A DNA stretch of 64,000 bases from Heloderma charlesbogerti. Lineage: Eukaryota > Chordata > Lepidosauria > Squamata > Helodermatidae. The DNA lies in the NCBI GenBank assembly GCA_026122225.1, contig JANEZZ010000309.1:124001-188000 (forward strand), given 5' to 3'. Below are positions 22,136 through 32,746 of the stretch, piece after piece. Position 1 is the first letter of the stretch, and each line of letters begins with the position of its first letter. Both the position numbers and the translations under genes were made by a program. A model generated the notes under the pieces. It had not been told where the DNA came from. It made no database searches and worked only from the letters and a program-made list of their open reading frames with translations.

Positions 22136-23834
22136 ACAAAGGCAAACATGTAATTCTTTGATATTAAGAGTCTAGACTTCATTAACATATGACTTATTTG
22201 ACTTGATTTGAAGGCCTGTTCAGGTGTCCTCCCCCTTCCACATGATTAGAATTGTGGGAAGGGGGTGAATGGAACTGCACTTGTTGGCCCTGCCCCCTCC
22301 ACTGCATTCCCATTTCTTTGCTCCATTCTCCACATATTGGACTGCTAACTCTACTTGTGTAAGTACCCTGCATGATTTAGAACATTGCTCAGTCAGGGTT
22401 CAAAATTGCACTGGAAGCCAAAAGGAGTAGAGCAGACAACCTGTTGCAGAAGTTATGTCACCAAGGGGGTGTCTCCACGACAATGAAAGGAGAAGCAAAT
22501 GGTGGCTTACCTGGATTTTTCAAGGATCCGGCTTTGGTCCATGCAGGGCTCCACGAACAAGCACCGCACCATCCTAAGTCGCTTCACAGGAACATCCTTC
22601 CGGGAGGGGGGGTCGGTTGGAGTGAACATCATCAGACTGGCAGGGGCTGCTCAATCAATAGGAGAGGCTCCCCCACTCCAGGCTCTACCCCCCTTTCTCC
22701 TGCCCCTGAAACTCCTGTAATGCAAAGGTTCAAAACTTCATGTTAATTACTTCCTTACAGCAACAAAGCAAACAGTAAAGAAACGTAGCATCAATATTTA
22801 GGGAACAAGCCTCATTGATCACAATGGGAGTTATTTCTGAGGAGACACCTGCTTCCCCAACCTATGCCCAATTCCACCATTTTGTTTTTATTTCTTTCCC
22901 TCCCCATCTCACTATCGCGCATTTGCCAGCAAGTCCTATAGTCTCTATCTCACTATTGCACATTTGCCAGCAAGCCCTTTAGCCACTATCACACAATTGT
23001 GCGATAGGGAGATAGGGGCTATAAGACTTGCTAGCAAATGCGTGATAGTGCGATGAGGGCGTAGGTATTGCCGGACAAAAGCACTATTTTGCTTTCATGT
23101 GTTACTTTTTTTAAAAAGTTACAGCCTGCCCAGATCACATCTATACTTTGCGGGGATGGCCACCAGAGTTTAGTGGAAGGCAAGGTGAAGTAAATGCCAT
23201 GAGGTAGCTCAGAACTCTGACGGCCAGCCCTGAAATGTCAGAAACACGGGTGGGGAAAACATTGGGGAAACACCCCTTGAATGGGGTCAGTGAGGTCATA
23301 GCCAGGTGAAAGACACACCCCTGGGCAGGAAAACCATGCTGGAGTAAATGCAGAAGATGGTGCACACCACGATAGAAACGCAGACAAGTTGAATAAAGGA
23401 AAACAATCAGACTAAAAGTAGTCTCAGAAGAACTGGGTTTTTGGTGAGAAACTCCAGGGTGGCTGCAAGATGGCCACCGAGTCATGTGCCCCGAATGACC
23501 TCTGAATGCAGCAACCTCACAGTAAATCACTTGTGGAGACACCCCCCGAGACATGGAGATGATGGAGCTGAGTGACAGAAACCAGCAGAGAAGGTCAGCC
23601 CACCGATTGTGGTCCTGCTTTCCTCCTCATGTAATTCTAGTCTTGTGGGTGGTTAATGTCTGAACAGGGCTTGAGTTGATTGGAGATTGCATATGAACTA
23701 TGCAATAGGACGTATTTCGGGTTTACTAATAATTAAGAAATAATTGTTATTTTTTATGTTAACTCTTGCTTACTGGTATGGGATTCTTCACTATGTCTGA
23801 GCAAAAATAGGGTAGATTCATTTAAATCAAAGGG
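22136..23834 (+). other. DMGDH 3' UTR / DMGDH-ARSB intergenic start
   Basis: Follows the DMGDH stop. The extent of the 3' UTR is unknown. It includes the inverted-repeat structure at 22903-23060. The minus frame at 23141-23554 has no family features and is treated as chance. Confidence 0.4.
22903..23060. repeat. foldback (inverted repeat) element
   Basis: Left arm 22903-22962 (CATCTCACTATCGCGCATTT...) and right arm 23000-23060 (...AAATGCGTGATAGTGCGATG) are reverse complements over nearly 60 bp, with a few mismatches. A partial second copy of the left arm (CACTATTGCACATTTGCCAG) sits in the loop. It is consistent with a palindromic non-autonomous transposon. Confidence 0.75.
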
Positions 23835-24872
23835 ATTCCCCATGGTTCCTCATCAAACTGGATGGAGGTATCAAGGGGTGTGCTACAGGGTTCAGACTCG
23901 AGCCCTGTATTCTTCAACATTTTTATTAATGACTTGGAGGAAGAGGGTGGGATTGCTTATCACATTTGCAGATGACACACAATTGGGTGGAATAGCTAAT
24001 ACCTTATATGGTACATATGAAAAGGATCTTGGAGTTGTAGTCAGTCACAAGCTGAATATGAGTCAGCAGTGTGATGTGGCTGCAAAAAAGGCAAATGCAA
24101 TTTTAGGTTGCATCAATAGACGTATCTAAACCATGGGAAGTAATAGTCTCACTTTACTTGTACTGGTCACACCTCACCTTGAATACTGTGTCTGGTTCTG
24201 GGCACCACACTAAGAAGGATTTAGGTACTTTGGAATGAGTTCAGAGAAGGGCAACAAAGATGATTAGGGGATGAGAAACACAGTCCTACAAGGAAAGATT
24301 GAAGGAACTGGGTATGTTTAGCCTTGAGAAGAGAAGACTGAAGGGGGATATGATAACATTTTTCAAGTACCTAAAGTATGGTGGGCAACACGCTAAATTT
24401 AACTATGGTAGTGCTATAGAGTAGTTTGCTGCCAAATTTCAGCAGCCAATTGGTGATTTGGGTTTTTTTTCTAGCTGCCCCATGGCACCCTGTGGACTAC
24501 AACCCATGCTGGGGGTCTGGGGGGTGAAAATGGCCCCCAGACCTCCAGATGTTGCCCACCACTGACTTAAACGGTTGTCACACAGAAGAGAGCTGCAACC
24601 TGTTCTCTGTCATCCAAGACTGTAGGATGTGAAATAACAGGCAAGTTGCAGGAAGGCAGATTTTGGTGGAACATCAGGAAAAAACTCTTTATAGTCAGAG
24701 CAGTCAGATAATGGAACCAACTGCCTATCAATATGGTGAGCTCTCCAGCGCTGGAGGTGTTTAAGCAAAGACTGGACAACCATCTGTCAGGGATGCTTTA
24801 ATTCCCGCACTGAGCAGGGGGCTGGACTTGATGGACTAAATGGCCCCTTCCAACTTTATGATTCTATGACTT
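23835..24872 (+). mobile_element. 5'-truncated CR1 LINE with internal MITE
   Basis: Plus-strand CR1 beginning in the RT (CAAGGGGTGTGCTACAGGGT, then TTCAACATTTTTATTAATGA and the F-A-D-D-T catalytic block near 23958) with internal deletions. It continues through AGTCAGCAGTGTGATGTGGC and TTCAAGTACCTAAA. It is interrupted by a hAT-like insert at 24376-24564, resumes with GGTTGTCACACAGAAGAG, and ends in the CR1 3' signature ATGATTCTATGA near 24868. The frames are broken. Confidence 0.85.
24376..24564. mobile_element. hAT-like MITE inserted in CR1
   Basis: Inverted ends TATGGTGGGCAACA (left) and TGTTGCCCACCACTGA (right). It splits a CR1 sequence that is continuous elsewhere (compare 52958-52985). 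Short similar repeats (ACCTAAA / ACTTAAA) lie at the two junctions, as expected for an 8-bp duplication that has diverged. Confidence 0.65.
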
Positions 24873-25056
24873 AAACAATCAGTTTAAATAATCAAGAAAA
24901 GACTAATTTAAATTATTGATTTAAATCAAGTTTCCCATTTTGAAATTCATATATTTCCTGAGCGAGCATGCATTCTATCTGGGTGCTCTAACAATAGGAA
25001 CATAGCATTTTGCAATTAAATACTCTTCTTAATACAGCCTTTGTATACTTTACAGT

Positions 25057-25142
25057 GCAATCCTATGCATGTCTACTCAGAAGTAGGTGCCATTGAGTTC
25101 AGTGGGGCTTACTCCTAGATAAATGGGTTTGGGATTACCGCC
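25057..25142. mobile_element. short CAATCCTAT-type MITE
   Basis: CAGTGCAATCCTATGCATGT...TACTCAGAAGTAGGTGCCAT...GTGGGGCTTACTCCTAG. It is the short (about 85-bp) element seen in many squamate loci. It begins with the same CAATCCTAT terminus as the 430-bp family. The 3' terminus is diverged (GGGATTACCGCC). Confidence 0.5.
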
Positions 25143-25145
25143 TTA

Positions 25146-25578
25146 GGGTGCAATCCTATGGTCGCTAGACAATGTCTAGATGGCCATAGGATTTTTCAGT
25201 TTCTGGGAACCGAGCTCAGGGCCAGGGCTCCAAGCTCAGTTCCCAGAAACCTCCCCCCCCCTCATATGCAGCATGGTTTGTCAGCGGCTCTGCGCTCATA
25301 AGAGCAGCGCAGAATGGGCAAAAAGGGGGCACTCCGAGGGTCAGAGAGGGGAGGAGACCACGGAAGCGCCGTTACAATGCTTCCCACGCACTGTCCGGCC
25401 TCCCCCTCTCCTGCTCTGATGTGCCCCAGCTAGGCAGCCAAAATCAGCTGTCTAGCCACAAATGCAGGGTGGCCAGACCACGGCGGAGAGGATCCTCTCT
25501 GTGCTCCACCCGCCCTGCATTGGATAGTCGGCAGCTCTGAGTTCAGAGGCAGCCGACTATTCCCATAGGATTGCACCC
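25146..25578. mobile_element. Harbinger-like MITE (long form), copy 3
   Basis: Starts GGGTGCAATCCTATGG and ends CCCATAGGATTGCACCC, near-perfect inverted ends. The left flank is TTA. The interior has CTAGACAATGTCTAGATGGC and GGCTCTGCGCTCATAAGAG blocks shared with copy 1 (1334). Confidence 0.68.
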
Positions 25579-26162
25579 TCCAAGGCATAACTCAGAAACT
25601 TTGACCGTGCACTGCAGCATGCATGCCCTTTGGACATGAGAGTTATGTCAGTTTCTAGGCAAGGCATGCACACATGCAAGGATACTAAGCAAGATCACAC
25701 TGGACAATTAGATGGTAACTGAAGTTCCATGTTGTTTAGTAGTCAATTTCAGAACTGAACATTGCACAGTTCAGGTAGTTGTGCATAAAATAGGAGTAAA
25801 GATAATCTTTGCAAATTCAGTGGATGATCCTGATGAGATATTTGTCCCATCTAAATGGAGATGCTGTCTGAGGTGATTCTTTTTAAATTCAGATTTTCAT
25901 GAAATTGTGTTTGCTTCTCCCAGGGCAAACATAGCCAGTAAAGTGGTATATACTTTTTTAAAAGCCTCTTTCACAGGGCAAACAGCACCTGAAACCACAT
26001 TAGTTTGGGGTTGGGTGGGCGGAGTCCCACGAGTAGATCAACTGTGTAGTAGGTGCGGGGCAGTCATCAACTGTGTAGGTGCAGGGCAGCGAATGAGTGG
26101 AGGCTTGTTCCCCACCCCTCTCCTTGCTCATGTGCTCAATAAAGTGCAATGGAGGAGAATGA
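25579..26162. other. intergenic, nothing recognised
   Basis: No supported gene, exon or repeat. Confidence 0.3.
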
Positions 26163-26325
26163 GCTAGGTTTTATTGTGGTTGTATTGTTATATTGTGGTT
26201 TTAATGTTCTATATATTTTAAATTGTTTTATTGTGTGTTGTTTGGTTTTAATTTTTGTGAACCGCCCAGAGAGCTTCGGCTATTGGGCGGTATAGAAATG
26301 AAATAAATAAATAAATAAATAAATG
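26163..26325 (+). mobile_element. L2 LINE 3' end
   Basis: GTTTTATTGTGGTTGTATTG... through GTGAACCGCCCAGAGAGCTT and GGCTATTGGGCGGTATAGAA, ending in (AAAT)n. Nearly identical over about 135 bp to 55190-55330, which is attached to an L2 ORF2 C-terminus. This identifies the family and suggests recent activity. Confidence 0.8.
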
Positions 26326-28284
26326 AGTTACTTTTCAGCAGACATGTTCACCTTATATCCACCCTTTCTGAGCAGGAAGAAGGCTCCTTTGGGGGCAATC
26401 ACCTTCTAAACTCATTAAACCTATGCACACATTCGCCAGTCCGGACATTTCAAATAGAGCAGGCAAAAGGATTCTCCCGGCCCCTCTGTCCACTCATACT
26501 CGATAAAGTGCAATTGAAGGGAATAAGTTACTTCCAAGTAGACATGTTCTGGCCACTCCTCGTATCCACCCTTTCATGACACCACTTTCCCTCCTGCCAA
26601 TGAGCACTACTCCCTCCAGCTTGCACAAAAGGCAGTTCAGGTCACACAGACACCCAAACCATGCTGAAGCTGCCAAAACGGGAAAATCTGTCAGAAAACC
26701 ACTTTGCCAAAAACTGGGTATTAGAGCATGAAAAGCCACACTTGCTACAGAGAGGGGCATGCCTCATGAGCCACAATCATCTTGGGAGCACAGTAGAACC
26801 AGAGTAAATGCCCTGTGTAGATGGGGCCATTGTATGGCATCACCTGGATTCTAGTGCTTGCGATGACTTGTCAGGCTAGTTGCTGGCCCCCAGTATCAAG
26901 TGGTTATGTTGCATTATGTTCAGATATGATTTTAAAGGTTATTTTAAAAAGAGAAATGACTTATACCTGAAACTTAAAAAAACCCCAAAATAAAATCCAT
27001 TTTAAGTTTTAAAAATTGATTTATATTTATATCTTTGACTTTTAAAAATATTTTACAATATTTTTAATCATCCATTTTTATCCATTCTGCCAACAAACCA
27101 CATGCTCCTTACACATTATAAGAGGCTGTATTCATATGAAAAAATGCCTGGATCACTTGGATCTTTTGTGTGGGTGTTATACAGAAACCTATACCTTTCT
27201 CTGGTATTGTTCACAGATGCTTGGTGTATTGAAGCATGGTCCTCACAGAGGATCATGTTCAGTGATGTCAGTGAGCACATATTGGAATTATCCTCTGCTT
27301 GGCTTTCTTGGCATGCAGTACTTATTCTCTATGCATGGACAATGACATTTTGGGCATGGAAAGAAGAGGGATCTACTTTGGTAACTTTCACCTAAACAAA
27401 TAATTGAGACATTTACTCCTAAGAAGATGGGGAAATCCATATTTCTATCATCACCTTATTTTAACTGTTCTGTTCAGTGACAACAAAAAAGGAATTTGTG
27501 CACTGAACATGTTATAAAAACTGACAACTGTTCATATGAACACAGTAGCCAAGGAGTGGTTGAGGAATAATCAGAGACTTGCCCTAGGTTTCACAAAGTT
27601 CTCTCAGGTAAAACTGAAGATAATTTTCTGCTATTAGTATAAACTAGAGTTATCTTTGAACCTTTGTGCACAAAAAAATTGCAATGTACAATGCATTCCA
27701 TTTGTACTACAGAAGCTATTGAGTAACAGCCATTTTTACAAAACCTTATGTTAACAGCTATGTACTGTAACCTCAACAGAACCTTGCTCAAAAGGTGATG
27801 GTAGAATAATGAAGATGAACCCATTACTCAAGAGCAGTTTGGGTGTTGATCTGCTTCCCCTTTTAAATTACTCTAGGGCACTCAGAGCTCTCTTATCAAT
27901 CGGGGAAGTGGACCATTAGAAGTTGTCTTGTAAAATCTTATAATTTTATCACCTAACCTTTAATACAAATTATCCTTACACCTATCCTTGTAGAAGTAAA
28001 TGCATTTAGGACTTGGGATGTAATAGTGATTTGTGAATACTTTTATTTCACCTATTTTGCTCTAACAAAAAATTTGTGGAAAAATTGAGTTCATAAGGGA
28101 AAAATTCAAAGAAAATGCCTTTTTATGCATTGTGTTCTAGAGATCAGCAAGTAAATTAGGTTAAATAATATTCAATAGCAATTACAGAGCCTGCCCAGAC
28201 ATTTTCAAACTACTGATTTTATCTTTAGCGCTATACTTGAATTAGTCCAATTGTAGCATAATATTCTGTCTCCACATAATGGAT
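26326..28284. other. intergenic, nothing recognised
   Basis: AT-rich unique-looking sequence. Frames such as 27102-27395 lack family features or splice context. Confidence 0.3.
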
Positions 28285-28376
28285 GGACAGCGCTGGCTCT
28301 TCGGCTTAGAAACGGGGATGAGCACCGCACCCTAGAGTCGGACACGACTGGTTGGGGACACCTTTACCTTTGTTTT
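28285..28376 (+). mobile_element. 5'-truncated Sauria-type SINE
   Basis: GGACAGCGCTGGCTCTTCGG, CTTAGAAACGGGGATGAGCA, AGAGTCGGACACGACTGG and the CCTTTACCTTTG tail match the 3' half of the squamate Sauria SINE, whose tail derives from BovB. The tRNA-like head is missing. It is a good lineage marker for Squamata. Confidence 0.8.
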
Positions 28377-28828
28377 TAGAGGTAGCCTTGATGCAAGTGA
28401 GATACTACCATTCACTGCTGTTTTAAAAAAATCAGGGAGATCAATGCTAGAGAGGAGGTGCATGGTACCTGCAAAGTTCTACAGTAAAAAGAAACTAAGA
28501 GGTTACAAATTCATGGGCCTTTATTGCTGGAGCAGGAGGTAGCCTTGCTAGTAGTGTTTGCTTTAGTTTAATTTTTAAAGAGCAAGATGAGTGCTCCTGT
28601 GCTTGAGCTGAACATCAAGAGAGTGAACAGCTGTGAAATAATTTTTAGAAGTTTACACAATGTTATGGCCATGGGTTGTATTGCTCATCCTTAGTGATGC
28701 CAGAACAGGAGTCTGTCGCACTGGGTACAGTATGTAACATGGCTGCACAAAAAGAATGGACACACTAGCAGAAAGAGAAATGTGATGTCCCTGAAAGAGA
28801 AATGGTGCCTTGAAGAAACACATCTGGA
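28377..28828. other. intergenic, nothing recognised
   Basis: No supported gene or repeat. The right edge is the target site of BovB copy E. Confidence 0.3.
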
Positions 28829-28862
28829 TGCTCCACAACAAATGAATAAAAAATGCACATTT
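28829..28862. repeat. target-site duplication (left) of BovB copy E
   Basis: 34 bases starting TGCTCCACAACAAATGAATA and ending ATGCACATTT. Identical to 30902-30935. Confidence 0.93.
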
Positions 28863-30901
28863 GTTGTTGTTGTTCGGTCGTTCAGTCATGTCCTACTCTT
28901 CGTGACCCCATGGACCATAGCACACCAGGCCTTCCTGCCCTGCACTCTTCTCCCGGAGTGTGCTCAAGTCCATGTTCATTGAACCATTGAATTGGTGATG
29001 CTATCTAGCCATCTCATCCTCTGCTGTCCCTTTCTCCTTTTGCCTTCAATCTTTCCCAGCATCAGGGTCTTTTCCAGTGACTTTTCTCTTCGCATTAGGT
29101 GGCCAAAATATTTGAGCTTCAGCTTCAGTATCTGTCCTTCCAATGAGCACTCAGGGTTGATTTCCTTTAGGATGGACTGATTTGACCTCCTTGCAGTCCA
29201 GGGGACTCTCCAGCACCACAGTTCAAAGGCATCAATTCTTCGGCGCTCGTCCTTCCTTATAGTCCAGCTCTCACAGCCATACGTTGCTACTGGGAAAACC
29301 ATAGCTTTGATTATATGAATCTTTGTTGGCAAGGTGATGTCTCTGCTTCTTACTATGCTGTCTAGGTTTGCCATAGCTTTCCTCCCAAGGAGCAAGCGTC
29401 TTTTAATTTCATGGCTACGCTCACCGTCTGCGGTGATCTTGGAGCCCAAGAAAATAAAACCTGTCATCGCTTCCATTTCTTCCTCTTCTATATGCCAGGA
29501 AGTGATGGGGCCAGATGCTATGATTTTAGGTTTTTTTTAATGTTGAGTTTCAAACCAGCTTTTGCACTGTCCACTTTAACCCTCAACAAGAGGCTCTTTA
29601 GATCCTCTTCGCTTTCTGCCATTAGGGTGGTATCGTCTGCGTATCTGAGGTTGTTGATAATTCTCCTGGCAATCTTAATTCTGACCTGTGATTCATCCAA
29701 CCCAGCGTCTCTCATGATGTACTCTGCATATAAATTAAATAAGCAGGGCGACAATATACAGCCTTGTCGTACTCCTTTCCCAATTTTGAACCAATCGGTT
29801 GTTCCATGTTGTCCGGTTCTTACTGTTGCTTCTTGACCCTCGTACAGGTTACTCAGGAGACAGGTAAGGTAGTCTGGTACTCTCATCTCTTTAAGAATTT
29901 TCCAGTTTGTTGTGATCCACACAATCAAAGGCTTTAGTGTAGTCAATGAAGCAGAAATAGACGTTTTTCTGGAATTCTCTTGCTTTCTCCATGATCCAGC
30001 GAATGTTGGCGATTTGATCTCTAGTTCCTCTGCCTCTTCAAAACCCCGCTTGTACTTCCGGTAGTTCTCAGTTCACATACTGCTGAAGCCTAGCTTGTAG
30101 GGTTTTGAATATAACCTTGCTGGCATGTGGAATGAGCGCAATTGTACGGTAGTTTGAACACTCTTTGGCATTGCTCTTCTTTGGAATTGGAATGTAAACT
30201 GACCTGGTCTTGTGGCCATTGCTGAGTGTTCCAAATGTGTTGGCATATTGAGTGCAGCACTTTAACAGCATCATCTTTTAGGATCTTAAATAGCTCAGCT
30301 GGAACACTGTCATCTCCACTAGCTTTGTTGTTAGTAATGCTTCCTAAGGCCCACTTGACTTCACTCTCTAGGATGTCCGGCTCACGTTCAGTGACCGCAC
30401 TATCATGGCTATCAGGGACATTCAGATCTTTCCTGTACAGTTCTTCTGTGTATTCTTTCCACCCCTTCTTAAACTCATCTGCTTCTGTTAGGTCCCTGCC
30501 TTCTTTGTCCTTCATCATGCCCGTCTTTGCACAAAACGTTCCCTTGAGATCTCCGATTTTCTTGAAGAGATCTCTAGTCTTTCCCATTCTATTGTTTTCT
30601 TCAATTTCTTTGCATTGTTCATTTAAGAAGGCCTTCTTGTCTCTCCTTGCTATTCTCTGGAACTCTGCATTCAGTTGGATATATCTTCCCCTTTCTCCCT
30701 TGCTTTTTGCTTCCCTTCTTTCCTCAGCTATATGTAAAGCCTCATCAAACAGCCACTTTGCTTTCTTGCATTTCTTTTTCTTTGGGATGGATTGAGTTGC
30801 TGCCTCCTGAACAATGTTACGGACCTCCATCCATAGTTCCTCCGGCACTCTGTGTATCAGGCCTAATCCCTTAAATCTATTCCTCACCCCCACTGTATTG
30901 T
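28863..30901 (-). mobile_element. BovB copy E, 5'-truncated, recent insertion
   Basis: Minus-strand element of 2039 bp between perfect 34-bp direct repeats. The 3' tail GTTGTTGTTGTTCGGTCG lies at 28863. The 5' end is truncated in the linker upstream of RT (CACTGTATTG at about 30901). Open pieces are 29476-28976 (C-terminus), 29946-29518 (RT palm) and 30914-30090 (linker and N-terminal RT). It shares with copy B the TGA in place of Arg (near 30072) and the 5-base loss (near 30207). Additional small indels are private. A perfect long duplication with a shared broken ORF suggests that it was copied from a defective source by enzyme supplied in trans. Confidence 0.92.
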
Positions 30902-30935
30902 TGCTCCACAACAAATGAATAAAAAATGCACATTT
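30902..30935. repeat. target-site duplication (right) of BovB copy E
   Basis: Perfect 34-base repeat of 28829-28862. Confidence 0.93.
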
Positions 30936-31400
30936 ACTGTAGTATAAATCGATGGTCTGGAGTGGTCTATAATGCTAATTTTTACAGTATCACTGAAATA
31001 CATATTACTAAATTAAACATTTTCATTTATTCTCTGCTAATAAAAGGACAAGAAGGATTGCCCTACAAGGCTACAAGCGTAACTACACTCACTGGGGGAG
31101 TAAACTCCACTGAACACATTGGGACTTATTTCTGAGTAAACAAGCCTAGGATCCTACTGTCAACCAGAGGGATCCAACCCCAGGCCCCCTCCTGCACCTT
31201 GAAGGACAAACTTGATGTGCAAACAAACAGCAGGTGAAAACATTCACTGCATGATGCTAAGACATGATCCCCTGCTAATGTCTGCACATCAAGCCCACTA
31301 GAATCCCTCTCCCACACACAGCAAACCCCACGTATAAGCACAAGCAACAGGCAAAGGCGGGAGCGCCCCCCCGCTCCTCCTGCCCTGGTCAGCGGCAGCT
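30936..31400. other. intergenic with short MITE-like match
   Basis: 31085-31150 (GGAGTAAACTCCACTGAACA...ATTTCTGAGTAAACAAGCCTAGGATCC) resembles the short 'AGTAAGTCCCACTGA' repeat in reverse orientation. Otherwise nothing is recognised. Confidence 0.35.
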
Positions 31401-31733
31401 AGGGATGTATGAAAGTTCCGCCAGCACATTCGGCCCCCTGAAATTGGTGGCGGAATGGCCCGCCACCCCCCCGGGATGGGACTTACCTGGGGCGGATCTT
31501 CCTGGCGGCGGCGGCTCTGACGGCAGCTCCAGCGGTGGTTCGGTGGCGGCCGGTCTTCCGACCAGCTGTCGCCGCCGCCATTTCCAGGTTAAAACAAAAA
31601 CAAAAAAAACGTGATAGGCTACGTAAAGATTTATGTAGCCTATCATGGCTAGATTTTAAAAAAACACCGTGATAGGCTATGTAAATGTTTACGTAGCCGA
31701 TCACGGCTGACTTCAAAAAAAACAAAAAGCGTG

Positions 31734-31935
31734 TATGCAAATGGCGGCGTTCCTTATTTTGGCACGTCTTAGTCTACGTAAACTTAGTCTATGTAGACTA
31801 ACACGGCGAAAATAAGGGGAACGCAAATAGCGTAGACGCTACACTATTTGCATTCCCCTTATTTTCTCCGTCTTAGTCTACGTAAATGTTTAGATAGACT
31901 AAGACGTGCCAAAATAAGGAACGCAAATGCGGCGG
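31734..31935. repeat. large hairpin inside the palindrome-rich element
   Basis: Left arm 31737-31838 reads GCAAATGGCGGCGTTCCTTA, then a GTCTTAGTCTACGTAAA hairpin, then AATAAGGGGAACGCAAATAG. The right arm reverses this order (CTATTTGCATTCCCCTTATT ... CCAAAATAAGGAACGCAAAT). The centre is near 31840 (CGTAGACGCTAC). Each arm contains its own smaller palindrome. Confidence 0.78.
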
Positions 31936-31988
31936 CCATTGCCGCTGCCATTTGCGTACGCACGTTTTGTTTTGTTTAAATCAGCCAT

Positions 31989-32020
31989 GATAGGCTACGT
32001 AAACATTTACGTAGCCTATC
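31989..32020. repeat. perfect 32-bp palindrome
   Basis: 15-base arms GATAGGCTACGTAAA / TTTACGTAGCCTATC with a 2-base CA loop. The symmetry extends to TCAGCC..GGCTGA with one mismatch. The identical palindrome occurs at 35627-35658. Confidence 0.9.
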
Positions 32021-32702
32021 ACGGCTGACTGCAGGGACGCAAATGGCAGCGGCTACGGCCACCGCCATTTGCATTCCTGCTAGCCAGCGGCCGGATGTCC
32101 GGCTGCTGGTGGAGCCGACCAGCAGCTCCTCAGAATTGCTGCGGAGCACAGCTGGCCAGCCAGGATTCTGGGGGGGGGAGGAATGGAGCGCCTCCCCCCC
32201 TGGCAAGGATTCCGGGGGGAGGGACGGAATGCCTCCCCCCCCACACCATCAGCATAATCCCCGAAAGGTAAGTGATTTTCGTACATCCAGTGCTGCAGGG
32301 CGAGGAGGGCAGCAGAGGAGAAGAGAACCATGGCAAACCACGCAGCCTGCTGGGTGCACATGCATGGAGCAAGGACGGGCAGAAGGGTGGGAAAAGGGGC
32401 AGGAAGCTGTGGGGCTGGCTGGGCAAGGTCGAGTTGTGAGGTGCGGCGGCTGCTCGGAATGGAAGGTGGAGAAGCCGAAGGCTGAGGAGAATAGAGGGCG
32501 CAGAGGAGAGGGAAGGTGGCTTTGGTCCCGTGTGACTCTTTTCTCCCTCCTCCCCCACTGAGGACAGGAGCAGGTGACTTTGGGGCTGTAGAGCTCCCTC
32601 TATTGCACCTTTTGTCTGGCCGGCTCTGCGTGGTAGGTGAGAAGCAGCCGCCAGTTGCCCACACTCCCTTCCTCTGCTCCCTCCTCCCGCCCATCTGCTC
32701 CT

Positions 32703-32703
<1 letters not shown>

Positions 32704-32745
<42 letters not shown>
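32704..32745. repeat. (CAG)14 microsatellite
   Basis: Fourteen perfect CAG units (42 bp). In six frames it gives poly-Ser, -Ala, -Gln, -Cys and -Leu runs, which explains the homopolymer tracts in the overlapping frames. Confidence 0.95.

Positions 32746-32746
<1 letters not shown>

Larger units (their letters stand above)
31401..32290. mobile_element. palindrome-rich non-autonomous DNA transposon
   Basis: The ends are inverted: AGGGATGTATGAAAG on the left and TTTTCGTACATCCAG on the right. A subterminal pair is ACTTACCT (about 31482) and AGGTAAGT (about 32267). The roughly 890 bp between is a chain of nested palindromes. These include a near-perfect 32-mer at 31989-32020 with 15-base arms (GATAGGCTACGTAAA), related ones near 31614 and 31666, and a large hairpin at 31734-31935. 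GC-rich GGCGGC stretches separate them. A partial second copy is at 35515-35895. It has no transposase and no clear target duplication. hAT-like ends (TAGGGATG) are only a possibility. Confidence 0.72.

Noticed and set aside
22910..23060. Regularly spaced repeats resembling a small CRISPR-like array
   Set aside because: They are arms of one inverted repeat in a vertebrate genome, not direct repeats with unique spacers.
23141..23554. 137-codon minus-strand frame downstream of DMGDH
   Set aside because: No recognisable motif or neighbouring exon.
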